This document shows positions 25,501 through 38,505 of a stretch of 39,500 bases of DNA, one piece after another (positions within the stretch are counted from its first letter, which is position 1; every line of letters begins with the position of its first letter). Below the pieces are notes generated by a model that searched no databases, was not told the origin of the DNA, and was given only the letters and a program-made list of their open reading frames with translations. The DNA comes from Pseudomonadota bacterium (GTDB taxonomy: Bacteria > Pseudomonadota > Gammaproteobacteria > Steroidobacterales > Steroidobacteraceae), in NCBI GenBank assembly GCA_021777555.1, contig JAJYDK010000032.1, positions 5,954-45,453 on the forward strand, written 5' to 3'. The translations under genes and the position numbers were made by a program.

Positions 25501-26465
25501 CACCAGGCGAGATTGTCGAGCGCTGTTCCCCAGAGAACCGCCTTCTTGCCGCCGGCATTCATGGCGATGTTGCCGCCGATGCAGGAGGCGTCGGCCGAGG
25601 TCGGATCGACGGCGAACACCAGTCCACCCTGGTCCGCGGCGTTGGCCACGCGGCGGGTCACCACGCCCGCTTCCGTGTGGATCGTCGGTACGGGCTCGCA
25701 GAGCCCGGGCAGATGCAGCCGCTCGATCTCGCCCAGGCGCTCGAGCTTCTCGGTGTTGATGACGGCAGAGAGGGGTGTCAGCGGCACCGCGCCGCCGGTG
25801 TAGCCGGTGCCGCCGCCGCGCGGGATGATGGTGAGGCCCAGCTCGATGCAGGCCCGCACCAGGCCGGGGATCTCCGCCTCCGTGTCCGGAATCAGCACGA
25901 CGAACGGGTATTCGACGCGCCAATCGGTAGCGTCGGTGACATGACAGACGCGGGCATAGGCATCGAACCGGATGTTATCCGGCCGCGTATGCCGTTTCAG
26001 GACGCGCAGCGCGCGCCGCCGCAGGCCGGTCCAGTTGTCGAAGTCCGCTTCGAAGCTGCGCACGGCCGCGCTCGCGGCGGCCAGCAGATCACCGACCTGG
26101 GCATAGCGCGCGCCGTCACCGGCATCCCGCCGTTTATCGACTTCGCTTAGACGGTGGTGCAGAGCCTGGATGAGCAATCCTCTCCTGCGCGCGTTCTCGA
26201 TCAGATCGTCGTGCAGATAGGGGTTGCGGCGGACCACCCAGATGTCGCCGAGCACCTCGTAGAGCATGCGAGCCGAGCGACCGGTGCGCCGCTCGTGCCG
26301 CAGCTCCTCGATGCTCGCCCAGTGCCGCGCTCCGAGCAGCCGGATCACGATCTCCCGGTCGGAGAACGAGGTGTAGTTGTAGGGGATCTCACGCAGCCGG
26401 CCCGAAGCCTCGGGGCCGCGGGCGGAGGCCTCCACGGACAGCGGCGCGGGCCTGGGTGCACTCAT
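22509..26465 (-). CDS. DUF3683 FAD-linked oxidase / Fe-S / CCG-domain fusion protein
   Basis: A protein of about 1,318 residues. An N-terminal DUF3683 region opens it ([20 protein letters not shown]). An FAD-binding PCMH domain follows from about residue 184 ([17 protein letters not shown], typical of the GlcD/D-lactate dehydrogenase group), then an FAD-oxidase C-terminal domain. Two ferredoxin-type 4Fe-4S motifs occur ([11 protein letters not shown] near 848 and [12 protein letters not shown] near 911). Two CCG domains end it (GCGSE...CCGYPQ, and HEPCHNP...CCGESGS...CPSC). It should oxidise a D-2-hydroxyacid or similar donor at FAD and pass electrons through Fe-S/CCG centres to the membrane. 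It thus combines in one chain what GlcD, GlcE and GlcF or LldEFG do as separate proteins. ATG 26465 is chosen; ATG 26498 adds 11 basic residues. gltD lies 142 nt upstream on the same strand. Confidence 0.92.
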   Translation of the reverse strand: MSAPRPAPLSVEASARGPEASGRLREIPYNYTSFSDREIVIRLLGARHWASIEELRHERRTGRSARMLYEVLGDIWVVRRNPYLHDDLIENARRRGLLIQALHHRLSEVDKRRDAGDGARYAQVGDLLAAASAAVRSFEADFDNWTGLRRRALRVLKRHTRPDNIRFDAYARVCHVTDATDWRVEYPFVVLIPDTEAEIPGLVRACIELGLTIIPRGGGTGYTGGAVPLTPLSAVINTEKLERLGEIERLHLPGLCEPVPTIHTEAGVVTRRVANAADQGGLVFAVDPTSADASCIGGNIAMNAGGKKAVLWGTALDNLAWWRMVDCEGNWLEVSRVAHNRGKIHDVGVAEFELVWKDGRSPPGEARVLREQRLSIPGRRFRKAGLGKDVTDKFLGGLPGIQKEGCDGIITSARWVLHRAPGHTRTVCLEFFGQAREAVPAIVEIKSHLDGLAAKGVHLAGLEHMDERYLKAVGYTTKSKRGALPKMALFGDIVGDDEAAVAAAVSEVVRLANGRGGEGFVAVSAEARRKFWLDRSRTAAIARHTNAFKINEDVVLPLGRMGEYTDEIERINIEFSIANKLKLMEALEAVFATPPPLARAEDLEFGTLPDTEVIGERAAQARQLLADVRRRWLWLAAHMDADLAEALPELLGLGYAPLEQSLRARLERVPRPKVFDILQDRTIRVSWKRELRTPLQQIFGGRIFAPILAACEDAHQRVLRGRVFVALHMHAGDGNVHTNIPVNSDDYEMLHSATAAVTRIMGIARRLDGVISGEHGIGITKLEFLEEGETREFRDYKRSVDPDGRFNKGKLLPGGDLSNAYTPSFNLLGHESLIMQQSAIGEIADAVKDCLRCGKCKPVCATHVPRANLLYSPRNKILATSLLIEAFLYEEQTRRGVSVRHWDEFSDVGDHCTLCHKCVTPCPVDIDFGDVSMAMRDLLRRMGQKRFNPGTAATMFFLNATHPETIRLTRKLMIEWGYKAQRAGHRLLKGLSRAQTQRPPASTGRPPVREQVVHFVNKKMPAGLPKKTARALLDIENPAYVPIIRNPAATTADTEAVFYFPGCGSERLFSQVGLATQAMLWHVGVQTVLPPGYLCCGYPQRGTGQGDRAEKITTDNRVLFHRVANTLNYLDIRTVVVSCGTCYDQLLGYKFEEIFPGSRIIDIHEYLMEKGMKLENVTGVRYMYHEPCHNPMKRYDSLKVVNTLMNDSRNGRIEKNDRCCGESGSLALTRPDISTQVRFRKEEEMRKGADKLRAEGATQVKVLTSCPSCLQGLKRYNDDADLDAAYVVVEIARHILGENWMAEFVARANDGGIERVLV

Positions 26466-26607
26466 GGACTTTATGCTGCTCCTCATCCGTCTCCGCACCC
26501 GGGAGCCGGGCAGGGGAGAAAGCGTCTATCGTACGGAAACCGGATCCGCTGGAGAAATAAGCAATGGTCAGACGATCATAATCGTAACCGGTTTCGAGGC
26601 ACGGACT

Positions 26608-28092
<1,485 letters not shown>

Positions 28093-28108
28093 CGGGTACT
28101 CGGTATGT

Positions 28109-32767
<4,659 letters not shown>

Positions 32768-32825
32768 GATCGGCCTCATAAGTAAGTGGAGCCGGCCATC
32801 ACCGCCCGAGGCGCCGTATGACCGG

Positions 32826-32912
32826 GTCCGTCCCAGCGGCTTGCGCCGATGGGCAATATTCGCGGGCGCGCGTTCCCTTGCACCGATGCCGATCCCCTGC
32901 GTGGGGACGGAC
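32826..32912 (-). ncRNA. Candidate structured leader RNA of gltB
   Basis: On the minus strand, GTCCGTCCC (32904-32912) and GGGACGGAC (32826-32834) form a perfect 9-bp closing stem around 69 nt. Inside, CGGC-GCAA-GCCG (32837-32848) makes a 4-bp hairpin capped by a GNRA tetraloop, next to the closing stem. A 12-mer occurs twice, CATCGGTGCAAG (32877-32888) and CATCGGCGCAAG (32840-32851), with one mismatch. I do not recognise a known riboswitch class. It could be a regulatory leader, or chance pairing in GC-rich sequence. Confidence 0.35.
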
Positions 32913-33017
32913 TCACCGATGGCTCCCGCTGACTCAAGAAGGATGAGGCGGATCGCGACACAGTCCGGACCCCTGGGGCCGGCCAGTGCATGCGGTCTCA
33001 ACCGCCGATATGGCTCG

Positions 33018-33045
33018 ATAATATCTGTCTGTCGCTTGCGGTCAA
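33018..33045 (-). promoter_or_regulatory. Sigma-70-type promoter of gltBD
   Basis: On the minus strand, TTGACC (33040-33045) and TATTAT (33018-33023) each match five of six consensus bases, with a 16-nt spacer. Transcription would start near 33011, giving a leader of about 240 nt before the gltB ATG. It lies in a locally A/T-richer patch, which adds weight. Confidence 0.6.
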
Positions 33046-33103
33046 TCCCGGCGAGGGTCTTTTCGAGGGTTTCAGGAAAATTAAGGGAGGGTCGCGAGGG
33101 CCT

Positions 33104-33132
33104 GCCCCCGTCCGGCTCCGCCCGGAGGGGGC
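33104..33132 (-). terminator. Strong hairpin directly after the mscS-type gene
   Basis: GCCCCCGTCCGG (33104-33115) and CCGGAGGGGGC (33122-33132) pair over 11 bp with one bulged base and a 6-nt loop. On the minus strand the stem starts one nucleotide after the TAG stop of the channel gene. There is no immediate U-tract, although a TTAATTTTCC stretch follows about 20 nt later. It would separate the channel gene from the gltB promoter. Confidence 0.5.
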
Positions 33133-33133
33133 G

Positions 33134-34225
33134 CTATCGGGTCCCGGCGAGCGGGGCGGCCGCGCGCTCCAGGATGAGCCGCTGCGTCGGGTAGGCGAAC
33201 TCGATCCCGAGCCGGGTGAATTCGCGGTGGACCTTCAGGCGCATCTCCTGCTGGATGTCCATGTGGCGCAGGTAGTCGGCCGTGGTCACGTAGTAGACCG
33301 TCTCGAAATCGAGCGACGCGCTATTGTGATTCGTGAAATGGCTGCGGTCGAACCGGGTATCCGCGATCCCCTCGATGATGCCGCGCAGGATCTGCGGGAT
33401 GCGCTCGAGAAGCTCCGCGGGTGTCTCATAAGTGACCCCGATGGTGAACAGCACGCGCCGCTCGCTCATGCGACCGTAATTGCGCAGCCGGCTCTTCAGC
33501 AGGTCGGCGTTCGAGAGAACGATCTGCTCGCCCGAGATGCTGCGCAGCCTCGTGCTCTTGATGCCGATGTGCTCGACAGTGCCCTGGAAGCTGTCCACGG
33601 TGACGAAGTCACCGACGAAAAACGGCTGGTCGAACGTGATCGAGAGCGAGGCGAAGAGGTCGCCCAGGATGTTCTGGACCGCCAGCGCCACCGCCACGCC
33701 ACCCACGCCGAGGCCGGCCACCAGCGTCGTGATGTTCACGCCGAGGTTCTCGAGCGCGAGCAGAACCACCATGGTCCACACCGCCGCCTTGGCGATGAAT
33801 ATGAGCACGCCCAGGGAACTCTCCGCGGCGCGATCGCCCGCGTGACGCGCGCGGCGGTTGCCCTCGAGCCAAGCGCCGGCCGCCGCGGTTCCCCACACCC
33901 CCACCTGCCAGAAGATCACCACGGTGATCGCGTCGTCGATCGCCTCGTGCGCGCGCGCCGAGGCGCGGATGAACAGCAGCCCGATGAAGATCGAGAGCGA
34001 GAGCAGGAAGAGCGTCGTGGTGCGGCTCGCCACCTCGAACACCAGGGCGGTCAGATCCGTGCGGCCGATCGATTTCAACCGTCGGTCGTAGTGTCGAACG
34101 AGACGTCGCACCAGCACGGCGGCGCCGAGCAGCACGACGGCGGCGCCGATTCCCTGCAGCCACGCGAGCGGCGTGTAGCGCAAGGTGGGCGCGAGCGACA
34201 GCAGATGCGTGACGGGGTGAGTCAT
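33134..34225 (-). CDS. MscS-family mechanosensitive channel
   Basis: A 363-residue membrane protein with four or five membrane segments. The last is the pore-lining MscS helix (VAGLGVGGVAVALAVQNILGDLFASLSI), rich in Gly and Ala as in MscS TM3. The MscS beta domain follows (FFVGDFVTVDSFQGTVEHIGIKSTRLRSISGEQIVLSNADLLKSRLRNYGR in outline), and then the C-terminal alpha/beta domain. It should open under membrane tension and release solutes during hypo-osmotic shock. ATG 34225 is chosen because the large open frame upstream is antisense to the MarR gene. No clear ribosome-binding site is seen. The osmoprotectant transporter genes nearby fit an osmotic theme. Confidence 0.92.
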   Translation of the reverse strand: MTHPVTHLLSLAPTLRYTPLAWLQGIGAAVVLLGAAVLVRRLVRHYDRRLKSIGRTDLTALVFEVASRTTTLFLLSLSIFIGLLFIRASARAHEAIDDAITVVIFWQVGVWGTAAAGAWLEGNRRARHAGDRAAESSLGVLIFIAKAAVWTMVVLLALENLGVNITTLVAGLGVGGVAVALAVQNILGDLFASLSITFDQPFFVGDFVTVDSFQGTVEHIGIKSTRLRSISGEQIVLSNADLLKSRLRNYGRMSERRVLFTIGVTYETPAELLERIPQILRGIIEGIADTRFDRSHFTNHNSASLDFETVYYVTTADYLRHMDIQQEMRLKVHREFTRLGIEFAYPTQRLILERAAAPLAGTR

Positions 34226-34327
34226 CGGCGGGAGGATAGCGCATCCGTGCCGGTCTGTTGTATCACTCGTCCCTTCGGGACTACCCTTGCGCTCATCCGG
34301 CGCACCCGCGCCCGACAGGCATGGACC

Positions 34328-34876
34328 ATGGGATTGACGCTCCGTTTGCGCAAGACGACCCGTGACGGCCGCCGTAAGGCGCCACAGCCTCGCGCGGCCC
34401 GCCGCTCGCCTCGTGAGACGATCGAGCTGCGCGCGCTGCAGGACCTGCGTACCGTCGTTGGGTCCGCCAGGCTGTACGATTCCCGGATCAAGCGCAGTAC
34501 AGGCCTCTCGGGCTCGCAGCTCTGGGCGCTGGCGGAGGTGGCGCGCACCGCGGGACTGACCGTCAGCGCGCTCGCGGGCCGCCTGGCCCTTCACCAGACG
34601 ACGGCCAGCAATCTGGTCAACGCCCTGGTCGAGCGCCGCCTGCTCAAGCGGGTTCGCGATCGTCGCGATCAGCGCATCGTGCATCTGTTCGCCACGGCCG
34701 AAGGCGCACGCCTGCTCACGCGCTCGCCACATCCCTACAGCGGACTGCTCGTGGATGCGCTGCAGCGTATCGCCGCCCGGGATCTCGACAGACTCGCCCG
34801 GGGACTCAACACCCTGCGCGAGGCGATGCGCCGCGCGACGCCCGCCGCGACCGGAGAGCTGCTGTTCGGCGATTGA
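34328..34876 (+). CDS. MarR-family transcriptional regulator
   Basis: A 182-residue protein with a basic N-terminal extension of about 40 residues (RLRKTTRDGRRKAPQPRAAR), followed by a MarR winged helix. The recognition region is SALAGRLALHQTTASNLVNALVERRLL, and the wing has the usual RDRRDQRIVHLFATAEG pattern. MarR proteins bind palindromic DNA as dimers and usually repress nearby genes until a ligand binds. ATG 34328 is the only start that avoids a run antisense to the channel gene. It is divergent from the channel gene (102-nt gap) and lies 191 nt before the methyltransferase gene. The AT-rich dyads in that gap are its most likely operator. The ligand is unknown. Confidence 0.88.
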   Translation: MGLTLRLRKTTRDGRRKAPQPRAARRSPRETIELRALQDLRTVVGSARLYDSRIKRSTGLSGSQLWALAEVARTAGLTVSALAGRLALHQTTASNLVNALVERRLLKRVRDRRDQRIVHLFATAEGARLLTRSPHPYSGLLVDALQRIAARDLDRLARGLNTLREAMRRATPAATGELLFGD

Positions 34877-34910
34877 GGCGCCGCCGCGCAAATGCCTGCC
34901 AAACAGCGCT

Positions 34911-34926
34911 GGCGCGCGGCCGCGCG
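34911..34926. repeat. Perfect 16-nt palindrome
   Basis: GCGCGCGGCCGCGCGC reads the same on both strands. It lies 35 nt after the stop of the MarR gene and could form a 6-bp hairpin with a GGCC loop, possibly ending that transcript. No U-tract follows. Alternating GC runs make palindromes easily, so the significance is low. Confidence 0.3.
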
Positions 34927-34931
34927 CAGGG

Positions 34932-34989
34932 TTGCATTGCCGGCGCAGAAATCATATTCTTGAAAATATATATCATTGTTTGAATTTTC
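34932..34989 (+). promoter_or_regulatory. AT-rich promoter/operator region of the methyltransferase-transporter operon
   Basis: An A/T island (about 34948-34989) stands out in GC-rich surroundings. TTGCAT (34932-34937) and TATTCT (34955-34960) are 17 nt apart and could be the promoter for the operon starting at 35068. Overlapping it, ATATT-CTTGAA-AATAT (34954-34969) is a dyad with perfect 5-nt arms, and a TATATAT run follows. This is the kind of AT-rich palindrome that MarR proteins bind, and a MarR gene lies just upstream. Confidence 0.45.
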
Positions 34990-35067
34990 GCGGCTGAACG
35001 GACCAGCCGTCCGCATATCCACGAGCGATCAGCGCGCTGGCGCACACTGGTCGCACAGGAGGTCATC

Positions 35068-36006
35068 ATGCAAGCGTTCGCCAGCCTCAACGAATCGAAG
35101 GCCAACTTCGACGATATCTACGACCGGGCCGATCCGCGCGACTATTTCTCCGTCCTCGGCTCGCTCGATTACATGATTCCAGATGTGGCCGCGCCGCTCG
35201 TGCGGCAGATTCTCGCGGCCCGCAAGCGCCGTTATGACCTCGCGCCCACCGTCCTCGATGTCGGGTGCTCGTACGGCATCAACGCGGCTGTGCACCGCTT
35301 TCCGCTGAGTTTCCGCAGATTGCGCCGACGCTATGCGAACGCCGACATGGCGGCGCTCGGTTCCGATGAGCTGGCGCGCCTGGACCGCAGCTACTACGCC
35401 AGCTGGCCGGAGACCGGCCTCGCGCGCTTCATCGGCCTCGATGTGTCGGCGCCGGCGGTGCGTTACGCGGTGGCGGTCGGGTTGCTCGATGAGGGCATCG
35501 TCGCCAACCTGGAATCCACCCCGCCGGCGCCGCGGGACGCCGAGCGGCTGCGGCGCGCCGATGTCATCCTGTCGACGGGTTGTGTCGGTTATGTGACGGA
35601 ACGGACCTTCCGGAGCGTTCTCGGTGCCATGGAGCGTCCACCGTGGATCATATCGTTCGTTTTGCGCATGTTCCCCTACGACGCCATCTCGGACGAGCTC
35701 GCCAGGCATGGGCTCGTCACGGAGCGCCTTGCCGGAGCGACGTTCGTGCAACGGCGGTTTCGCGACGTGGAGGAATTCACCAGCTGTCTGGCGACGCTGG
35801 AGAAGCTGGGCATCGATACCAGCGGACTCGAGTCCGACGGCCGCTTCCAGGCGCAGCTGTTTCTCTCGCGACCGAAGGAGGACGTGCTGGCCGCTCCGCT
35901 GCGGCAGATCGTGACGGTGGTCAGCGGACGCAACAGGACGGTCGGCACGCGCTACGTGCGCGTCGGGCGCGGCGATCGCGCCAAAGTATTGCGCGCGCCA
36001 TCGTGA
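35068..36006 (+). CDS. Class I SAM-dependent methyltransferase-like protein
   Basis: A 312-residue protein. SAM-binding motif I is VLDVGCSYGINAAV (about residues 62-75). A segment of about 45 residues (FRRLRRRYANADMAALGSDELARLD) separates it from the second strand, FIGLDVSAPAVRYA, which carries the acidic ribose contact. RADVILSTGCVGYV and PPWIISFVLRMFPYD follow as later strands. The long insertion after motif I is unusual. I cannot name the substrate. AGGAGG at 35056-35061, 6 nt before the ATG, is the best ribosome-binding site in the window. The osmoprotectant-type ABC genes start 34 nt after it, so it probably acts on a compound linked to that transporter, but this is inference. Confidence 0.82.
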   Translation: MQAFASLNESKANFDDIYDRADPRDYFSVLGSLDYMIPDVAAPLVRQILAARKRRYDLAPTVLDVGCSYGINAAVHRFPLSFRRLRRRYANADMAALGSDELARLDRSYYASWPETGLARFIGLDVSAPAVRYAVAVGLLDEGIVANLESTPPAPRDAERLRRADVILSTGCVGYVTERTFRSVLGAMERPPWIISFVLRMFPYDAISDELARHGLVTERLAGATFVQRRFRDVEEFTSCLATLEKLGIDTSGLESDGRFQAQLFLSRPKEDVLAAPLRQIVTVVSGRNRTVGTRYVRVGRGDRAKVLRAPS

Positions 36007-36040
36007 CGAGCCGGGCCGGACGCGCCGCCCCGTCTGTCAT

Positions 36041-36814
36041 ATGATCGTCCTCGACAACGTCTCGAAGACGTTCGACGGGGGCGCGAGTTACGCCGTGCGA
36101 CGCGTGAGTCTTCAGGTGCCGGCGCGGACTTTCGTCGCAGTAGTCGGGGATTCGGGCTCGGGCAAGACGACGCTGCTGAAGACCATCAACCGGCTGATCG
36201 AGCCGGAGGAAGGCGAAGTCCTCATCGACGAGGAGCGGGTGCGCGGGGTCGCCCCGCATGCGTTGCGCCGACGGATCGGCTACGTGTTCCAGGGAATAGG
36301 ACTGTTCCCGCACATGAGCATCGCGGAGAACATCGGCATCACCCCGAGGCTGGTCGGTTGGCCGGAGCCCGAGATCCGCGCCCGGGTGGAGGAGCTCATC
36401 GACCTGGTCGCTCTGCCCCGCGCCTATCTGACGCGCCTGCCGGCCGAGCTCTCCGGAGGTCAGCGCCAGAGGATCGGCATCGCCCGGGCCTTGGCCGCGC
36501 GCCCCTACATCATGCTGATGGATGAGCCGTTCGGGGCGCTCGATCCCATCACCCGCGATACGCTCGGCGTGGAATATCGACGTCTCCACGACGGCATGCA
36601 CCTGACCACACTCATGGTCACTCATGACATCCTGGAGGCGGTCCTGCTCGCCGACCGCATCGTGGTCATGCGCGCGGGCGCGATCGTGGCCGACGGCGTG
36701 CCGCACGATCTGCTGGCCGGGCATCCCGACCCCGACGTGCGCACGCTGATGGACATGCCCCGCCGCCAGGCCGAGCGGGTGAGGGCGCTCCTCGAGGAGC
36801 GCGCGCGTGAATGA
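36041..36814 (+). CDS. Osmoprotectant-type ABC transporter ATP-binding protein
   Basis: A 257-residue ATPase with Walker A GDSGSGKT (36-43), Q-loop VFQGIGLFPHMSI, signature LSGGQRQR, Walker B IMLMDEPFGALD and switch His in MVTHDILEAVLL. The Q-loop phrase (FQGIGLFPHMSIAENI) is typical of the OpuCA/YehX/OsmV group that energises glycine betaine, choline or related quaternary amine import. It is shorter than OpuCA because the C-terminal CBS pair is missing, so direct ionic-strength sensing through CBS is not expected. It overlaps the permease gene by 8 nt. Confidence 0.93.
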   Translation: MIVLDNVSKTFDGGASYAVRRVSLQVPARTFVAVVGDSGSGKTTLLKTINRLIEPEEGEVLIDEERVRGVAPHALRRRIGYVFQGIGLFPHMSIAENIGITPRLVGWPEPEIRARVEELIDLVALPRAYLTRLPAELSGGQRQRIGIARALAARPYIMLMDEPFGALDPITRDTLGVEYRRLHDGMHLTTLMVTHDILEAVLLADRIVVMRAGAIVADGVPHDLLAGHPDPDVRTLMDMPRRQAERVRALLEERARE

Positions 36815-38360
36815 GCGCCTGAGCTCGGCGCTGCGCGTACTGCCGGATTACCTCAGCCAGCACGTGCTGCTGAGCGCGGCCGCGCTCGCGCTGGGTCTTG
36901 CCATCAGTCTGCCATTGTTGATCGCCGCGACGCGCAGCGCGCGCGTGCGCTGGCCGGTGCTTGCGCTCGCGAGCCTCATCCAGACGGTGCCGGGCATAGC
37001 ACTGCTCGCGCTTTTCTATCCGCTGCTCCTTGGATTGTCATCGCTCAGCGGGCGACTGTTCGGCTTCCACTTTCCGGCGCTCGGGTTCCTGCCTTCCCTC
37101 CTTGCCCTGACCCTCTATTCCATCCTCCCCATACTGCGCAACGGCATCACCGCCATCCTCAACCTCGATCCGGCGATCCTCCAGGCCGCGAGCGGAGTCG
37201 GCATGACCGATCGCCAGCGGCTGCTGCGCGTCGAGATGCCGCTCGCCGCGCCGATGCTCATGGCGGGCCTGCGCACTTCGGCGGTGTGGGTGATCGGCAC
37301 GGCGACGCTGGCGACGCCGGTCGGCCAGACCAGCCTCGGCAATTACATCTTCACCGGACTTCAGGTGGAGGATTGGGTCTGGGTGCTGTTCGGGTGTGGC
37401 GTCGCGGTCGCCCTCGCGCTCGTCACCGACCAGCTGCTCGGGCTGATCGAGCTCGGCTTGGGCCGCCGCCGGCCGCGGCTCGCCTGGATCGGCCTTGCAC
37501 TGCTGCTGCTCGGTGTGGCGGCCGCCGGGGCGGTGCCCTTGCAGTCTCGGGGCCGCGCCGGTTACGTGGTCGGGGCAAAGGACTTCTCGGAGCAGTACAT
37601 TCTCGCCTCGCTCATCGGCTCGCGCATCCAGGCGAGCGGGCATCCGGTCAGGGAGCGCACCGATCTCGGCTCGGTGTTCGCATTCCGCGCGCTCGCGGCC
37701 AATGAGCTCAGCGCCTATGTCGATTACACAGGCACGCTGTGGACCAACATCCTGCATCGCACCGATGAGCCCCCGCGCGCACAGATGCTGGCGGATCTGC
37801 GCGCGCAGTTGCGCAGCCGCTATGGCGTGGAGCTGCTCGGACCCCTCGGGTTCGAGAACGCCTATGTGCTCGCGATGCGCCGGGGCGAGGCCGCGAGGCT
37901 CGGGATCCGCACCATTCAGGATCTGGCGCGGCTCGCCCCCGAGCTTCGCATGGGGGGGGACCTCGAGTTCTTCGCCCGTCCCGAGTGGCGGATGCTCGAG
38001 GCGCGTTACGGCCTCAGGTTTCGCTCCCGGCGCTCCTACGAGCCCACCTTCATGTACAAGGCGCTGATGAGCGGCCAGGTCGATGTCATTTCCGCCTTCT
38101 CGAGCGATGGACGCATCGCCGCGGATCACCTGGTGGTGCTGAAGGACCCGTTGCATGCGATCCCGCCGTACGACGCGGTGATATTGCTTTCACCGAAGCG
38201 CGCCGAGGACCCCGTGCTCAGGCGCGCGCTTAAGCCGCTGATCGGCGCTATCCCCATTCAACTGATGCGCCAGGCCAATTACATGGTCGATCGGCCGGCC
38301 GGCAAGCGAACGCCGGCGGAGGCGGCCGAGTGGCTGGCGAGGGCGGCGCACTTGAATTGA
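36807..38360 (+). CDS. Osmoprotectant-type ABC permease fused to substrate-binding domain
   Basis: A 517-residue protein. Residues 1 to about 215 are a BPD-type permease (TVPGIALLALFYPLL; LYSILPILRNG; the EAA-like loop AASGVGMTDRQRLLRVEMPLA). A membrane anchor follows near 225-245 (IGLALLLLGVAAAGAVPL), then an OpuAC/ProX-like substrate-binding domain in the periplasm. That domain has GAKDFSEQYILASLIG, YVDYTGTLW, TFMYKALMSGQVDVISAFSSDG and LKDPLHAIPPYDAVIL. Such permease-binding fusions are known in the betaine/choline/carnitine group. The usual STDG of the binding domain reads SSDG here. GTG 36807 starts inside the end of the ATPase gene. It is the last gene of the probable operon. Confidence 0.92.
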   Translation: MNERLSSALRVLPDYLSQHVLLSAAALALGLAISLPLLIAATRSARVRWPVLALASLIQTVPGIALLALFYPLLLGLSSLSGRLFGFHFPALGFLPSLLALTLYSILPILRNGITAILNLDPAILQAASGVGMTDRQRLLRVEMPLAAPMLMAGLRTSAVWVIGTATLATPVGQTSLGNYIFTGLQVEDWVWVLFGCGVAVALALVTDQLLGLIELGLGRRRPRLAWIGLALLLLGVAAAGAVPLQSRGRAGYVVGAKDFSEQYILASLIGSRIQASGHPVRERTDLGSVFAFRALAANELSAYVDYTGTLWTNILHRTDEPPRAQMLADLRAQLRSRYGVELLGPLGFENAYVLAMRRGEAARLGIRTIQDLARLAPELRMGGDLEFFARPEWRMLEARYGLRFRSRRSYEPTFMYKALMSGQVDVISAFSSDGRIAADHLVVLKDPLHAIPPYDAVILLSPKRAEDPVLRRALKPLIGAIPIQLMRQANYMVDRPAGKRTPAEAAEWLARAAHLN

Positions 38361-38505
38361 GTGACCTGCCGCCACCCCGGCATCGAAGGGCGCGCCTGAG
38401 TGGATTGGCGCAGATGCGTCCTGCGGGCTCGCGCCTCGGCGCCTGCGCGGCGGCACCCGGGGAAAATCCGCTCAGCGGTCGCGCTCCGATGACCATGCTC
38501 GCGAG

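Larger units (their letters stand above)
32768..33133 (-). other. 366-nt intergenic region holding the gltB leader and promoter
   Basis: No supported gene lies here. From right to left on the minus strand it holds a hairpin after the mscS stop, a sigma-70-type promoter (33018-33045), and a leader of about 240 nt. The leader has a 9-bp inverted repeat, a GNRA-type hairpin and a 12-nt imperfect direct repeat, then GAGG and the gltB start. The gltB frame stays open through much of the leader (to 33001), but that stretch lacks GltB family sequence and has no start with a good ribosome-binding site. Confidence 0.7.

Noticed and set aside
32826-32912. Known riboswitch class (cobalamin, glycine, SAM, c-di-GMP) in the gltB leader
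   Set aside because: I looked for the conserved core phrases of these classes and found none; only generic pairing is seen.
32768-33001. N-terminal extension of GltB by 78 residues
   Set aside because: It would lengthen the propeptide to about 120 residues; the GAGG-preceded ATG at 32767 gives the expected size. Overlap with the leader argues for non-coding.
32990-34327. Upstream extension of the MarR frame
   Set aside because: It is antisense to the mechanosensitive channel gene and carries no conserved sequence.
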